Shown: one piece after another, positions 12,389-23,480 of the stretch | Layout: every line of letters starts with the position of its first letter | Numbering within the stretch: position 1 is the first letter of the stretch | DNA from: Taxillus chinensis | Lineage: Eukaryota; Streptophyta; Magnoliopsida; Santalales; Loranthaceae | Assembly (NCBI GenBank): GCA_023512835.1 | Contig: CM042090.1 | Location: 55,601,865-55,665,864, forward strand | Reading direction: 5' to 3' | DNA length: 64,000 nucleotides | Translations under genes and position numbers: made by a program | The notes under the pieces: model-generated | The model's input: only the letters and a program-made list of their open reading frames with translations | What the model was told of the DNA's origin: nothing | Databases searched by the model: none

Positions 12389-12466
12389 ATCAAAACTACG
12401 TCGTTTTGATGCTGGGATTCACTTAATCAAAACTACGTCATTTCGATGTTGTGTTGTCTATATAAG
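12389..12466 (+). promoter_or_regulatory. LTR core promoter: paired ACGT palindromes and TATA box
   Basis: Two 22-bp imperfect palindromes (12389-12410 and 12426-12447; ATCAAAAC...GTTTTGAT around an ACGT core) lie just upstream of TATATAAG (12459-12466). The arrangement recurs in the other Tekay and LARD LTRs, for example TATA at 50733-50740 and, on the - strand, 38111-38118 and 44591-44598. ACGT cores are classic bZIP sites. The promoter role is inferred from position and conservation. Confidence 0.65.
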
Positions 12467-13094
12467 GAGGAGAAGCCCTCTGTTTTAGGTTTAAGGTTCT
12501 CTTCACCTGCTGCAGCCGTCGTAAAGAGAGAGAGCTAGAGAGAGGGAAGGAAGGGGAGTTGCTGGTTGCTGCTGGAGCATCTTGCGTGGGGAGGACGGCG
12601 TTTAGCAAGGAGCAAGGAAGATCTGCTTTAAGGTAGGGGTTCTTTTCTTCCTAAATCCTCCTCTGTCCTAGGGTTCTAGGGCAGATTATGGATTTTACCT
12701 GTTTATATATATATGTAATCCATATAGGTGTGATCTCCTATATGGATGTTGGCCTTCAATGGCGGTTTTTGATGTATTTTGGTGTTGGATTGTGAGTGCA
12801 TATCAAGTGTTCGATAAAATGCCTGTGTGAATATGTCTGTGTGAATATGCCTAGTATGTGTTTGATAATATGCCTTGTGGCTTGGGTCCGTGGGTTTGTG
12901 AACGTATGCATGTTAAGCGTTTGGTAAAATACCTGTGGGATTCTACATATCAAGTGTTTGATTTTATGCCTGATTGGTCTGCGAACTAAGTGTTTGGTAT
13001 TATGCCTGTGAAAGTGTGTACGCTACGTGGTTGGTTTAATGCCTGTGTGACCTTGTATCTTTGTGTTTGTGGAACCCGGTGGTCTGGAAGCCAG

Positions 13095-13335
13095 GGACTA
13101 ACTATTAGCCCGTGTGAATAAGCCTATATGGCCGTGGATATGTTAGCTCGTGTGGCTAAGCCTATACGGCCGTGGATATGTTAGCCCGTGTGGCTAATCC
13201 TATATGGCCGTGGATATGTTAGCCCGTGTGGCTAAGCTGCCGTGGATATGTTAGCCCGTGTGGCTAAGCCTGAGTGGCTGTGGATATGTTAGCCTATATG
13301 GCTAAGCCTGTATGGCTGTGGATATATGTGTTCCG
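13095..13335 (+). repeat. 38-bp tandem repeat in LARD-1 LTR
   Basis: About six degenerate copies of a unit containing GGATATGTTAGCCCGTGTGG. Related arrays occur in the Tekay-2 LTRs (about 22408-22605 and 51409-51562) with different copy numbers. Confidence 0.8.
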
Positions 13336-14048
13336 TGTGATTGTGGAATACAACCTGTTTATATCTTATTGTCACTACACTGCACCTGTACACACCCTCA
13401 TGTAGACGCTAGGAGCATGGGATGGGTTGGGGAGACATGATCCCTACCGAGCTGTGGATGCTCACCCCTCCTACTATGTTTGCTTGTTTTCCGGGGACTT
13501 ACGGGCGTTAGGTGGATACACCAAGGTGGAAGACCATCTTCGTTTTATTGTTCACCTGGTAAATGTGATTTTATAATTTATGTAACCCCAAGGGGGGGGA
13601 AATGTACTAAGGGATTGAATTGTAGTAAGGAACCTGGTTGGTTTGTGAACCTTTGGTGTTTGATATTAAATAAAGATGTAGCTTGTTTGATTTATTGTAA
13701 TTGTTAGTTTTGCTTGTGTGGCATATAGTGATCCAACCCCGTTGCCCTCCGTGTGGGTGAATGGGGAGTCACGTACCTGTTTCCTCGGGTTGGAAATTCG
13801 GGGCGTGACATTCTCATCAAGCTATCCTAGCTTTCTTTGTTCAACTGTATGACCCTTTCTTTGCAATTTGGCCAAGCTCTAAATTCATCCTTTTGGCAAT
13901 TGACAAACTTTCCCATTTTGGGTCACCTCGTAGAGCGATCTCCTTGAGTGAACTCGTAGAGGGAGCTTAAATTGGGTTACTTCCCAAACTCACCAATTCC
14001 TTAAAACATTTCCCCAAATACCAATTGATGTCTCCAACAAGTCTTTCC

Positions 14049-14915
14049 AGTTTAAGCCTATCGTTGTTGTGGGCTTTTCATTTCCAATTCAAGCCTATCG
14101 TTGCTGTGGGCCTTCCTATTTTTTTATTTAAGCCTATCGTTGCTGTGGGCTTTTCCATTTTCAATTTAAGCCTATCGTTGATGTGGGCTTTCCATTTTCA
14201 ATTTAAGCCTATCGTTGATGTGGGCTTTTCATTTTCAATTTAAGCCTATCGTTGCTCTGGGCTTTCCATTTTCAATTCGAGCCTATCGTTGCTATGGGCC
14301 CTTCGATTTTTTTATTCAAGCCTACCATTGCTGTAGGCTTTCCATCTTCACTTCAAGCCTATCGTTGCTGTGGGCTTTCCATTTTTCAGTTTAAGCCTAA
14401 CGTTGCTGTGGGCTTTTCCATTTTCAATTTAAGACTATCGTTGCTGTGGGCTTTTCCATTTTTAATTCAAGCCTACCGTTGCTGTGGGCTTTCCATTTTT
14501 CAGTTTAAGCCTAACGTTGCTGTGGGCTTTTCCATTTTCAATTTAAGCTTATCGTTGCTGTGGGCTTTTCCATTTTTAATTTTAGCCTATCGTTGTTGTG
14601 GGCTACTCATTTTCAATTCAAGCCTATTGTTCCTGTGGGCTATCCATTTTCAATTCAAGCCTATCGTTGCTGTGGGCTTTTCTATTTTCAATTTAAGCCT
14701 ATCGTTGCTGTGGGCTTTCCATTTTCAATTCGAGCCTATCGTTGCTGTGGGCCTTTCAATTTTTAGTTCACGCCCACCATTTTTGTGGGCCTTTTCACTT
14801 TTCAGTTCAAGCCTATCATTGCTTTGGGCTTTTCATTTTTTAACCAAAGTCTATCATTGCCGTAGGCTCTCTTTTTTAGTTCAAGCCTGTCATTGTTGTA
14901 GGCTTTCAATCTCCA
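14049..14915 (+). repeat. Minisatellite, ~38-bp unit, about 23 copies
   Basis: Head-to-tail copies built on AAGCCTATCGTTGCTGTGGG followed by CTTTTCCATTTTCAATT. Unit length varies between about 36 and 39 bases. Copies at both ends are most diverged, typical of an array homogenised in its centre. Open frames through it are repeat artefacts. Confidence 0.93.
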
Positions 14916-15660
14916 ATAGCTTTACATCGTAGGCAGCCTTAGATGCCTCATCAAAATCTCATCCACATCCACCAACCTGTGAAGTCCTTTTTGCCTCTCG
15001 GGGATGGACCCAACCATCACATAGTACTCTCCTTCTGCTTTAAAACCAGGTAAGTCAGGTAAGTGCTCCGACCCGTCCAAAATGACTTCCTTTTATCTTT
15101 GTACACTGTTTGTACACAAACACTGCACAAAGAGGGGCAGCTGTTGGACCCTATTTTGTCCGGGTTGGACATACTAACCCCATTTGATATACCTTTCTGC
15201 CCATGCCATATACCTTGTTGAACAGGTCCATAATGATCCCATACTTTCAAGGAATAGTTCGGAATTGATGTTAGCCCCAATTTGCATGAGATGGATACAA
15301 TTGACATGGACGGGGGAGTCCAAAATTAATGACTTCTGCTACAAGTCCTTGAAGCGCCCCAAGACCAACACCAGGTGATAGAGGACAAAAATTGGAGATT
15401 AACACACTTGACCGAGCTCAAATCGGACTTAAAATGAAGAAGTTATGGTGAAAACAACTTTCGTTGGAAAAAGTCGAAACTTGCCAAAAGACGGTCAATG
15501 CCCCTGGTCAAATCGCCCGAAAAGGTGACCATGCGAAATTCTTCAAAGCGTCAATTTAGGCAAATACGGATCTTCCCAAACAATCCCCGGAAAGTTGTCC
15601 ATTTTTGCATTTTAGGTGAAGGGTGAGAAGTTAATTAAAAGTTTTTAAAAAAAAAACTTC

Positions 15661-15812
15661 AGGGTTGACCGTCGACCCGTTGACCGTTGACCTTCGACCT
15701 GTCGACACTTCGACCCGTTGACCATTGACTTTCGACCCACCGAAACTTCGACCCTGCCGACACTTTGACCTGCCGACACTTCGACCCTCTGACCCCTTGA
15801 CCTTCGCTGTTT
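15661..15812 (+). repeat. Degenerate short repeat rich in TTGACC and GTCGAC
   Basis: About 150 bases made of variants of TTGACC, TTCGACC and GTCGACA in tandem. TTGAC(C/T) is the WRKY-binding W-box core, so the tract may be a cluster of such sites or simply a degenerate microsatellite. Confidence 0.6.
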
Positions 15813-17035
15813 GGCTTCTTTTGTTTGCTCTCTCGCTGATCACTCACGGGCTACGTTTTATGAGCTGGCCATTTTTGTCAGAGATGCTGTCAACGCCTGT
15901 CAGTCACATGCGTCAACAAAAAACCAAAAAAAGGCAATCACATATCGACAGTCCACCCGACAAGGCATAGAATCTGGGAATTAATAAATGCTGGGGTTAA
16001 TAATACACCCGACCAAGCATTAAATGCAGCAATTAATGACAGTCCAACCAAATTTCTGCCAGCCCTTTAAACTCAGTCTTCTGTCCACGCGAAAGAGGGG
16101 GGATCACGCCTGAGATTTGTCCACGCAAAAAAAGAAAAAAAAAACAAAGATCTCGCCCAAAAAAGGAGGGGAGTTCGACAGAAAGAAAAAAGGGGGCAAA
16201 AAAAAAGAGAGACAGAAAAGGAAGGGGGTTTGGCAGAGGAAAAAAAAGAGACAGAAAAGGAAGATGTTTGGCAGAGGAAAGATTCATGCCCAAGGAAAAA
16301 AGAGAGAGCCCTGCTGCCATCTTCACACCCAGTTGCCTACTTCCAGATTTTCGCCCAACACTCCCCCTGTCCTAAAATCAAAATCGTCCAAGTCTTTCCA
16401 ATCCCTTTCCCCTGACACCTCGTTACAGCTCTTTTACCCAGAAAGAAACAAAAAAACAACAATTCCAGTTCTGCTTTTTTTTTCTCTTCTTATGTTTCCA
16501 TCACAAAAACAAAAACAAAAAAAAGACAGCTGTTTTTTTCATTCCCTATTCCTTACACCCATTCTCCTCGATTCCAGCCCAAAAAAAATCTGAATCCAAA
16601 ATACACATCATCCTCCTTTCTCACGTTTTCTACCCAAAACCCAGAAAAAGGCAACTATCGGCGTGGATAGGATTCGCACAGCAGTTCGTTGTTCAAAGCT
16701 TCAAAGTCAGTTCAACCCTTATTTCTTCATTACTTTTCAGCTTATGTATATTGATATTTGATGTAACTCTTAATATTTCCTTGTATTTATTTTTTCTTTT
16801 ATTGGTTACGTTGTGTTTTCCTTGTATTTCCCTTTCCTTTGTATATGTGTATGTTGTAATATGTAAAGTATAGCAAAAAGGAAAAAAAAACAACAAACAA
16901 AGAAAAAGAGAGAGAGCAAATGGAAAGCATGAAGAAAAAGAAAAGAAAGAAAAAGAGTGGGTCGTTTTGATTTATGGATGTCACAATCACACACCTCACT
17001 TTATACGTTATTATGTTAGCTCATAGTTTTATCCT

Positions 17036-17300
17036 TGCAAAAAGAATAAAAAGCAAAAAAACAAAAACAAACAAAAAAGCATTTTCATGTTTTGAAATAA
17101 AAAAAAACCAAAATTAGTACTTCAATTTCCAAAACCAAAACAAAAAAACAAAAAAAAACAAAGACCAAAAAAACAAAAAAATGTTTTCAAATCAAAACCT
17201 ATTTCCACTTTTGGGAGTTCCAATTCCACGCTAAAAAACAAAACAAAAAAACAAAAAAAAACAAAAAAAAACAAAAAACAAAAAAAAACATGTTTCAATT
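17036..17300 (+). repeat. A-rich (AAAAAC)n-like low-complexity tract
   Basis: Interrupted runs of AAAAAC and AAAACA units. No coding capacity. Such tracts are common in long LTRs of the Tat/Ogre group, supporting but not proving the surrounding assignment. Confidence 0.6.
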
Positions 17301-17787
17301 TTTAGGACTTCAATTTCCAAAATAAAACCAAACACCAAAACCAACCCGTAGGATCTCATTATCCACTTCAAACAAAAACCCAAAACTTCTAGGGTTCCCT
17401 TTAGAAATTTAGGGTAAATCCATTTTCACCATAACTTTAATAAATAACTTAGCTAAATAAAAATCATAGACTTTTTAGGAAACTTAACCCAGTTATGGCA
17501 GTACAAATAAAATAAAACCTCCTCCTCCTAAATTAGATACCGAAAGGGCGCTGTAGGGGTGCTAATCCTTCCCTACACGTAACCAACTCCCGAACCTTTC
17601 TCTGATAACGCAGACCACACATTTAAACTACTCAAAGTAGAGGGAATCCAACTGTACCCCAAAAACAATTGGTAGCGACTCTAAATTTTCTCACTATTGG
17701 TCTAGTTTGAGCTCACCCCAAACGGGCCTGGACGAAAACCAGTGATGATATTTGGGAAGACCCTATTCTCTATAGGAGATAGATAAC

Positions 17788-18454
17788 ATAATATACCATT
17801 GTCATTCATCACATTATGGGGGCCACTTTGGGGTGCAGAGAATTGTGGCTAAAATCATGCAGTGTGGCTTTTATTGGCCTCACATGGTGAAAGACACCTA
17901 TGTCTACATCAAAACCTGTGATAGATGTCAAAGGGTAGGTGGTCTATCTAGGAAGAATGAGATGCCATTAACTGGAATTCTTCCAGTTGAAATTTTTGAT
18001 ATATGGGGCATTGATTTTATGGGGCCAATCCCCAATTCTGATGGGTATTCATATATCCTATTGGCTGTGGATTATGTATCAAAGTGGGTAGAAGCTATAC
18101 CAACCAGAGTGAATGATGCTAGAATAGTGACTCATTTCCATACCAGAAACATCTTTAGCTGCTTTGGGACACCATGGGCTATAATTAGTGATGAGGGTAG
18201 TCACTTCTGCAATAAATTGTTTGACAAGTTGTTGAACAAATATGGGGTAACTCATAAGAAGTCTTTAGCTTACCACCCACAAGCTAATGGACAAGCAGAG
18301 GTGTCCAACAGAGAGATTAAAGTCATTTTAGAGAAAACTGTTGGAGCAAATAGGAAAGACAGGTCTCAAAAGCTTGATGAAGCCTTATTGGCATATAGGA
18401 CAGCCTATACAACTCCCATTAGGATGCCACCTTACCGTATTCTTTATGGGAAGG
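17788..18454 (+). pseudogene. Athila-type integrase, N-terminal and core part (interrupted by Sire-1)
   Basis: The frame starts inside the HHCC zinc module (CHSSHYGGHFG...CDRCQRVGG) and continues through the catalytic core: Asp in IWGIDFMGPIP, Asp in AIISDEGSHFC and Glu in HPQANGQAEVSNRE. It ends at LYGK, where Sire-1 is inserted. Coding resumes at 61265 with the typical Athila sequel ACHLPVELEHKAHWAL. The duplicated GAAGG (18450-18454, 61265-61269) allows exact rejoining. Protease, RT and RNase H are absent upstream, where unrelated LTR-like sequence abuts. The core itself has no stop codon in this stretch. Confidence 0.88.
18450..18454. repeat. Target-site duplication of Sire-1, left copy (GAAGG)
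   Basis: GAAGG immediately before the LTR TG, repeated exactly at 61265-61269. Confidence 0.95.
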
Positions 18455-19810
18455 TGATGGTCCCTTGGAGCCTAGAGGGGGGTGAATAGGCTCTTATCGA
18501 AACTCTTTTAGTCTCTTATGACACAACACTTATCTAGTTAAGTGATAGAATCACTGCGGAAGATAACCAGATAGTGGAAGTATTTTGTTTTATTATCAAA
18601 AGATAAATACAACAAAATAGAAGCAAGACTCTTTTACACTCTATTTACAAAAGGATTCACACACTAGCCTATATTATCTCTTTGAACTCTTGTGCATACA
18701 CAGGGTTGATTCAGGCTTGCTCCCACGCACACTTTTTCAAATGTACAAGTATGAACATTTATATAAACATTCCTAAGAGACAACCTTGGAACTTGTAGTT
18801 CCGGAATGCGTTCAGCACTAACAATTCCTCGATAATCTCTTCGCCTTGACTGATGTGGTTTGTGGAGATCAAGATCTTGGGTTTGAAGAGTATAAGTGTC
18901 TTTGTGAGTTCCCAAGTATAATTAAAGTTGTGTCCACATATCGGGGTGATCCACATGTAAGATTCTTCAGGTTCTCAACGAGTTTGTCTTACATCGGGAC
19001 ACCACGAGCTGATAACTTTAAATGCGGTAAGTTGAAGTAGCATCTTCTTGGTCCGGTGTAATTTTCCTTACTCTGTTGCTAATGAAGCTCGGAACCTTAC
19101 TCCGTGTCAGTGGTTGCTTACTCCGTATCTATTTGGTACTGGAATCCTTAGTTCGTGTCAGTGCTTCCTTACTCCGCATGTAAGTTCCTTACTCCGTATG
19201 TAAGTTCCTTACTCCGTGCGAGTCTAAAGGATCGGATGGCTTACTCCGTACTAGCACATCCTTACTTCGCATGAGTGAGTGGTTCGGATTCCTTACTCCG
19301 CATCTGGTTTCCTTACTCCGTGCGAATAAAGACTCGGGTCCTTATTCCGCATCAGTACTTCCTTACTCCGTATGTATGGAAGACTCGGATGCCTTACTCC
19401 ATGTCTTCTTTACTTTAGTTCACTTGAGTGGAAGACTTAACTTTTTAGCTCTGTGTCGACTCTTTTACTTCGTGCGACCTTATAGACCAAGATTTTTACT
19501 CCGCATCAGTTTGACTTAGTCCGTTTGAGATATTAAGAACAGATTCCGTAATCCGTAGCTTTTAAGTTCTTAGTCCGCATGAATGTTCCTTATTCCGTAT
19601 GTATTGGTGACTTGGTTATTTACCAAGTCTTTGATGACACTCACTCTTGTCCGGATCAGGATTATGTATCCTGTCCTTAGCTTTGCTCTCACGAGTGTAT
19701 CTCTGGATTAATAACATATCTTCTGCAATGATCAAAGAAACACAAAAGATCTCAAATCAAATTACATAGGGCTTTATCAGCATTATCCAAATTCTGGGCT
19801 TGATCCAACA
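18455..19810 (-). repeat. 3' LTR of Sire-1
   Basis: On the - strand runs from TGTTGGATCAAGCC to AGGGACCATCA. A tandem array of CTTACTCCG-containing units spans about 19063-19400. Partner LTR is 59929-61264. Confidence 0.93.
19063..19400 (+). repeat. ~20-bp TTCCTTACTCCG tandem repeat in Sire LTR
   Basis: Units of CTTACTCCGTATGTAAGTTC and diverged variants. Equivalent arrays lie at about 25085-25445, 36045-36410 and 60538-60960 in the other Sire LTRs. They are most regular in Sire-2 (25195-25270). Confidence 0.85.
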
Positions 19811-19822
19811 ATCTCCCAAAAT
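19811..19822 (-). other. Polypurine tract next to the Sire-1 3' LTR
   Basis: On the - strand TTTTGGGAGAT abuts the TGTTGG start of the 3' LTR. This is the expected site of the plus-strand primer. Confidence 0.55.
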
Positions 19823-19953
19823 TATGGATATGCCCAAACCCTTTGTAATCTGATCTGGTAAGCAGCGCAAAAAGATAACATACAGAATACAAATCACAAC
19901 CATTTTCATTTATCAGCAACAGAATACAATTCAGCCTTTATACAAGATTTTCA

Positions 19954-21338
19954 TTAAGGTACATAAGGCTTACTATACTTGAAGGTCATTGTTGCTGCTT
20001 TGTCTCTAAGCTCCATTGTCTGCTTCATCGAATAAGTGTTGTGTTGGCTCCAAGATTTGTCCACACTTAAGAATGACTTGATGAAGTAACAGACAAAGGC
20101 CCCGCATCTATCTCTATCTGGCTGTTGTGGCACTTGCTTCTTGCCCCAGAATGTCGCCTTCAGCTTCTCAGTTGGACTCAAGGGAGTGATGCCCAACTCT
20201 TCATATAATCTGACTTTCTTCACAGCTTCAGTCAACCTGAGACACAATGGTTCCCATTGATTCTTTCTTACATACTGCTCTACAATCTGATGAGAATCAA
20301 TCAGAATCATCTGTTTGGACTGAATCATGAAGACAACCATCATGAAATGTGGCGACATGATCCGGTACGGAATTAGGATAGTTGAGAGAGTTCTCCATGC
20401 TTGCTATCCTCAGCAGTTCCGTCGATAAAGGACTGAATGAGATCTATACTGGGAAGATAGCCCTCATTCCAGCACGGCAGAACTTCAAACAAGTGGCCGT
20501 CCTTGTACAGAGATGGAAACAGCCTCATCTCCATTTTAGCAGCCCTAGAGAAGTTGTCAATGTCTTCTATTGTAAAGAGGCCTTTCTCCGAACAAAGGGT
20601 CCGAATGTCATCCGGGGAGAAGGGGTACAGGTCAGAGAAACATCTTCTCTCGGCAGAAGACGTAGCATAGGACATCATTGCCTTACGCACGCTTCCGTCC
20701 ACATCAAGAGGGTCACACGCCGCGTATGATGGGAGGAAGGTGTCAGCTGCGGATGGAGAGGATGGAGGAAGAGCTGCAGTCGAGGAGCTTGGCTGAGAGA
20801 AACGGCTACGTTTGGGGATTTGAACTCCCGGAAGCAATGAAGAGGCAGGCCTTTCGGCACGGGTGGAGGAATGTGATGCAGGACGAGCAGAAGGATCAGA
20901 TGACACTCTCTCCCCCGGTTTGGCAGATCGCCGGGGAGCAACGGGAGGGCGAGCCATCGTGTGCGCCAGGTCCGCGAAGGAGGTAGACAAGGAGTGGACG
21001 GACAAGGCGACTAGGTCCATCTTCTGTTCCATGGAAGTGGAGGAGTCGGTGAGGGCGGAGAGGAGTTGGGCGCCAAGAGCATCAACCTTGGCGGCGATGG
21101 CGGATATTTGGGCGCTATGAGCTTGGGCGTGGCGGTCCGGTGGGCGGAGAGCACAACGTCGAGTGGAACGTGCCAAAAGAAGCACGCCCAAGGGCTAACT
21201 CCGGAGCTTTGGAGGACTCCCCCGCGTGAACAGGAGTAGGAGTGCGCTGGGCAGAGGAGTCCACAGGAGTATCAGCAGCAGCAGCAGAAGGGGCATCCGG
21301 AGCAGCAGAGGCATCCGGAGCAGCTGACCCGCTTTGAC
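19954..21338 (-). pseudogene. Sire-1 third ORF, C-terminal part: helical segment plus Ulp1-type (C48) protease subdomain
   Basis: Downstream continuation of 52030-53358 after removal of Tekay-2. It encodes a Pro/Ala-rich linker, a helical stretch (about 21000-21100, MEQKMDLVALSVHSLS), a charged region and FSRAAKMEMRLFPSLYKDG (about 20480-20560). The last 134 codons (20358-19957) look like the Ulp1/C48 catalytic subdomain. These carry His in MSPHFMMVVF, Asp in MILIDSHQ, and PQQPDRDRCGAFVCYFI, where the second Gln and the Cys sit as in PQQPNGYDCG of yeast Ulp1. Ulp1 proteins process or remove SUMO; activity here is unknown. Three one-base deletions relative to Sire-2 (two near 21140-21180, one near 20392) shift the frame and sum to restore it. 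It ends at a stop codon (19954-19956). Confidence 0.75.
21334..21338. repeat. Target-site duplication of Tekay-2, left copy (TTGAC)
   Basis: TTGAC before the 5' LTR, repeated exactly at 52030-52034. Confidence 0.95.
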
Positions 21339-21804
21339 TGTAATGACTCGTGTGAGACCCGTGTGTAAGAAGTTAACCACAAACACCTTGGATGTTGGTG
21401 CACAAGTTTGAGGTAAGAGATGAGCCCAAGAGGGGACTTTTGGGAGGTGCATGTGACAAGTGGTAACGTGCATTTATGCCCTAGGAAGATGCTATGCATA
21501 TATATGCGGTTTTAAGCTGTTTTTGGCAGATTTTGGAGCTCACTTTTGGTATAGTAGATGGCCTCAAACAATTGGCGTTCAAATTGGCATGCAGGCATGT
21601 TTTTGCATGGTTACCTTGGTTTTGTCATTCTAATCATCTTTTCCCAAAGGACCATGTTGGAATTGTGAATATTTTGGTGTGTATGGATGTGGGAAGGTCA
21701 TAGCTTGTTCCATCAAAACTACGTCATTTTGATGTTGTGTTGTCTATATAAGGAGGAAAAGCACCTCTGTTTTAGGTTTAGGGTTTGTTGCTCCACCAGT
21801 CGTC

Positions 21805-21851
<47 letters not shown>

Positions 21852-23072
21852 GGGAAGGAGAGCTTCTGGTGGCTGCCGGAGCGTCTTGCGTGGGTGGTCG
21901 GAGTCTTGCATGGAAACGGGAGCAGGAGAACATACAAGGTAGGGGTTCTGTTCTTCCTAAATCCTCCTCTGTCCTAGGGTTCTAGGGCAGATTATAGAGT
22001 TATACCTGTTTATATATATATCTAATCCATATAGGTGTGATCTCCTATATGGATGTTGGCCTTCAATGGCGGTTTTTGATGTATTCTGGTGTTGGATGGT
22101 GAGTGCATATTAAGTGTTCGATAAAATGCCTGTGTGGATATGTCTGTGTGAATATGCCTAGTATGTGTTTGATAATATGCCTGTGTGGCTGGGTTTGTGG
22201 GTTTGTGAATGTATGCATGTTAAGCGTTTGGTAAAATACCTGTGAGACTCTGCATGTCAAGTGTTTGATTTTATGCCTGATGGGCTGTGCGAACTAAGTG
22301 TGGTATTATGCCTGTGAAAGTGTGTATGCTACGTGTTTGGTTTAATGCCTGTGTGACCTTGTATGTTGTGTTTGTGGAACCCGGTGGCTGTGGAAGCCCG
22401 GGACTGGAACTGTTAGCCCGTGTGGCTAAGCCTGAGAGGTTGTGGATATGTTAGCCCGTGTGGCTAAGCCTGAGAGGCTGTGGATATGTTAGCCCATGTG
22501 GCTAAGCCTGAGAGGCTGTGGATATGTTAGCCCGTGTGGCTAAGCCTGAGTGGCTGTGGATATGTTAGCCTATATGGCTAAGCCTGTATGGCTGTGGATA
22601 TGTGTGTGGCATGTGAATGTGGGATACAACTTGTTTACATTTTATTGTCCCTACACTGCACCTGTACACTCTCATGTAGACGCTAGGAGCATGGGATGGG
22701 TTGGGGGAGATATGATCCCCTATTGAGCCGTGGTTGCTCACCCCTCCCTCTATGTTGTGTTTTCTTTCAGGAACATACAGGCATTAGGTGGGACCCCAAG
22801 GTGGAAGGCCTTATTTACTTTACTGTCTACCATTTATGTTATTTTTATGGGAATTGATGTAACCCAGTGGGGATGGATTGAAAAGAGGATTTTGTTGTAA
22901 TAAAGACTGGTTTTGGATTGTGGATTGCTTTTATGAACTTTACTTTCTTGAATGTGTTGTGGATGTTTAAAATGTTATATTCGCATTTTGCACCCTAACC
23001 CCTTTGCCCTCCGTGTGGGTACAAGGGGAGTCATGTGCCGGTTTCCTCGGGTTGGAAATCCGGGGCGTGACA
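21339..23072 (+). repeat. 5' LTR of Tekay-2 (shortened)
   Basis: Same ends as the partner 50099-52029. It lacks about 192 bp between two copies of AATTGGCGT (junction about 21570-21579), and one of the two ACGT palindromes (junction about 21710-21725). It carries one extra 38-bp repeat unit and an (AG)n tract (about 21807-21843). TATA box at 21745-21752. Confidence 0.93.
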
Positions 23073-23075
23073 ATA

Positions 23076-23087
23076 TGGTATCAGAGC
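23076..23087 (+). other. Primer-binding site of Tekay-2 (initiator tRNA-Met type)
   Basis: TGGTATCAGAGC three bases after the LTR end, complementary to the 3' end of initiator methionine tRNA. Confidence 0.92.
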
Positions 23088-23480
23088 ATGGTCTAGTTGG
23101 CCTAGGGTAGTGGGCGGACCTAGTTATCCTAAGTCCTTTGGAGGAGCCTGGAGGGACATGTCTGATCAACATGGTCCTCTTTGAGCCTCCAAGGTGTACT
23201 TAGGGTAGTCCAGTCTTGTGGTAGGATTTGCATGCATTGGCATTAGGGCACTAGTTGCATTTGCTGTGAATGTGTGCTAAACTGTGGATAAGATAATATG
23301 ATTAAGTGAAATGTGCAACTCTGATTTGTTTGGCAATGCGTACTGAACTGTGAAATGTGATTGATACAATGTATGTGTGTAATGTTATGCGATAGTGGAA
23401 TTGATCAGTAGGGTAGAGGTAGTGACGCGATAGATTATAAATTTGTTTTGACGTTGTGCTTCTTACTTCGTGCAGTAAGA
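23088..23480 (+). other. 5' leader of Tekay-2
   Basis: Non-coding leader between the primer-binding site and the gag ATG. It shares a run near 23105-23260 with LARD-2 (about 43090-43255, opposite strand), as expected for packaging sequence kept in a non-autonomous relative. No domain is seen. Confidence 0.7.

Larger units (their letters stand above)
1..13810 (+). mobile_element. LARD-1: 3' half of a non-autonomous Ty3/gypsy LTR element, split by Tekay-1
   Basis: The + strand carries internal sequence (1-2414, resuming 11606-11835) and a 3' LTR (11836-13810). Positions 1-2414 match the reverse complement of about 38840-41460 in LARD-2, so both belong to one family. No gag or pol domain is visible. 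The only recognisable coding remnant is the last ~20 codons of a Tekay-type pol (about 2263-2326, reading ETWERES..., ending TGA). The 5' half lies outside the window, so its target duplication cannot be checked (right flank TTCTC, 13811-13815). Calling it a LARD-like derivative is inference from LTR similarity to Tekay-2 plus the lack of coding capacity. Confidence 0.8.
11836..13810 (+). repeat. 3' LTR of LARD-1
   Basis: Begins TGTAATGACCCGTG and ends GGGGCGTGACA. It is clearly related to the Tekay-2 LTRs (21339-23072, 50099-52029). It contains the two ACGT-core palindromes, a TATA box, an AG-rich tract and a degenerate 38-bp tandem repeat. No partner LTR is in the window. Confidence 0.92.
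13811..17787 (+). other. Non-coding region with probable Tat/Ogre-type LTR end
   Basis: No protein domain is visible. The region holds a minisatellite (14049-14915), a TTGACC/GTCGAC-rich tract (about 15661-15812), a purine-rich stretch (about 16110-16320) and long A-rich runs (about 17036-17300). Near 17536 it reads GATACCGAAAGGGCG, then GTGCTAAT and a run about taking TAACC-ACTCCCGAACC. That wording, followed by GGTAGCGACTCTA at 17671-17683, is what I associate with Tat/Ogre LTR ends and their primer site. This is recall, not alignment. The exact boundary with the Athila integrase (17684-17787) is unresolved. Confidence 0.4.

Noticed and set aside
14049..14915. CRISPR-like array
   Set aside because: Units are contiguous without unique spacers; it is a minisatellite in a plant genome.
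14252..14932. 226-codon frame across the minisatellite
   Set aside because: Repetitive peptide produced by the 38-bp unit; several frames are open for the same reason and unit length is not a multiple of three.
16117..16593. 158-codon Lys-rich frame
   Set aside because: Translation of a purine-rich low-complexity tract, no domain or codon signal.
18846..19519. Short frames within the Sire LTRs (also 35823, 60320, 60578)
   Set aside because: Within LTR repeats, no retroelement or host domain.
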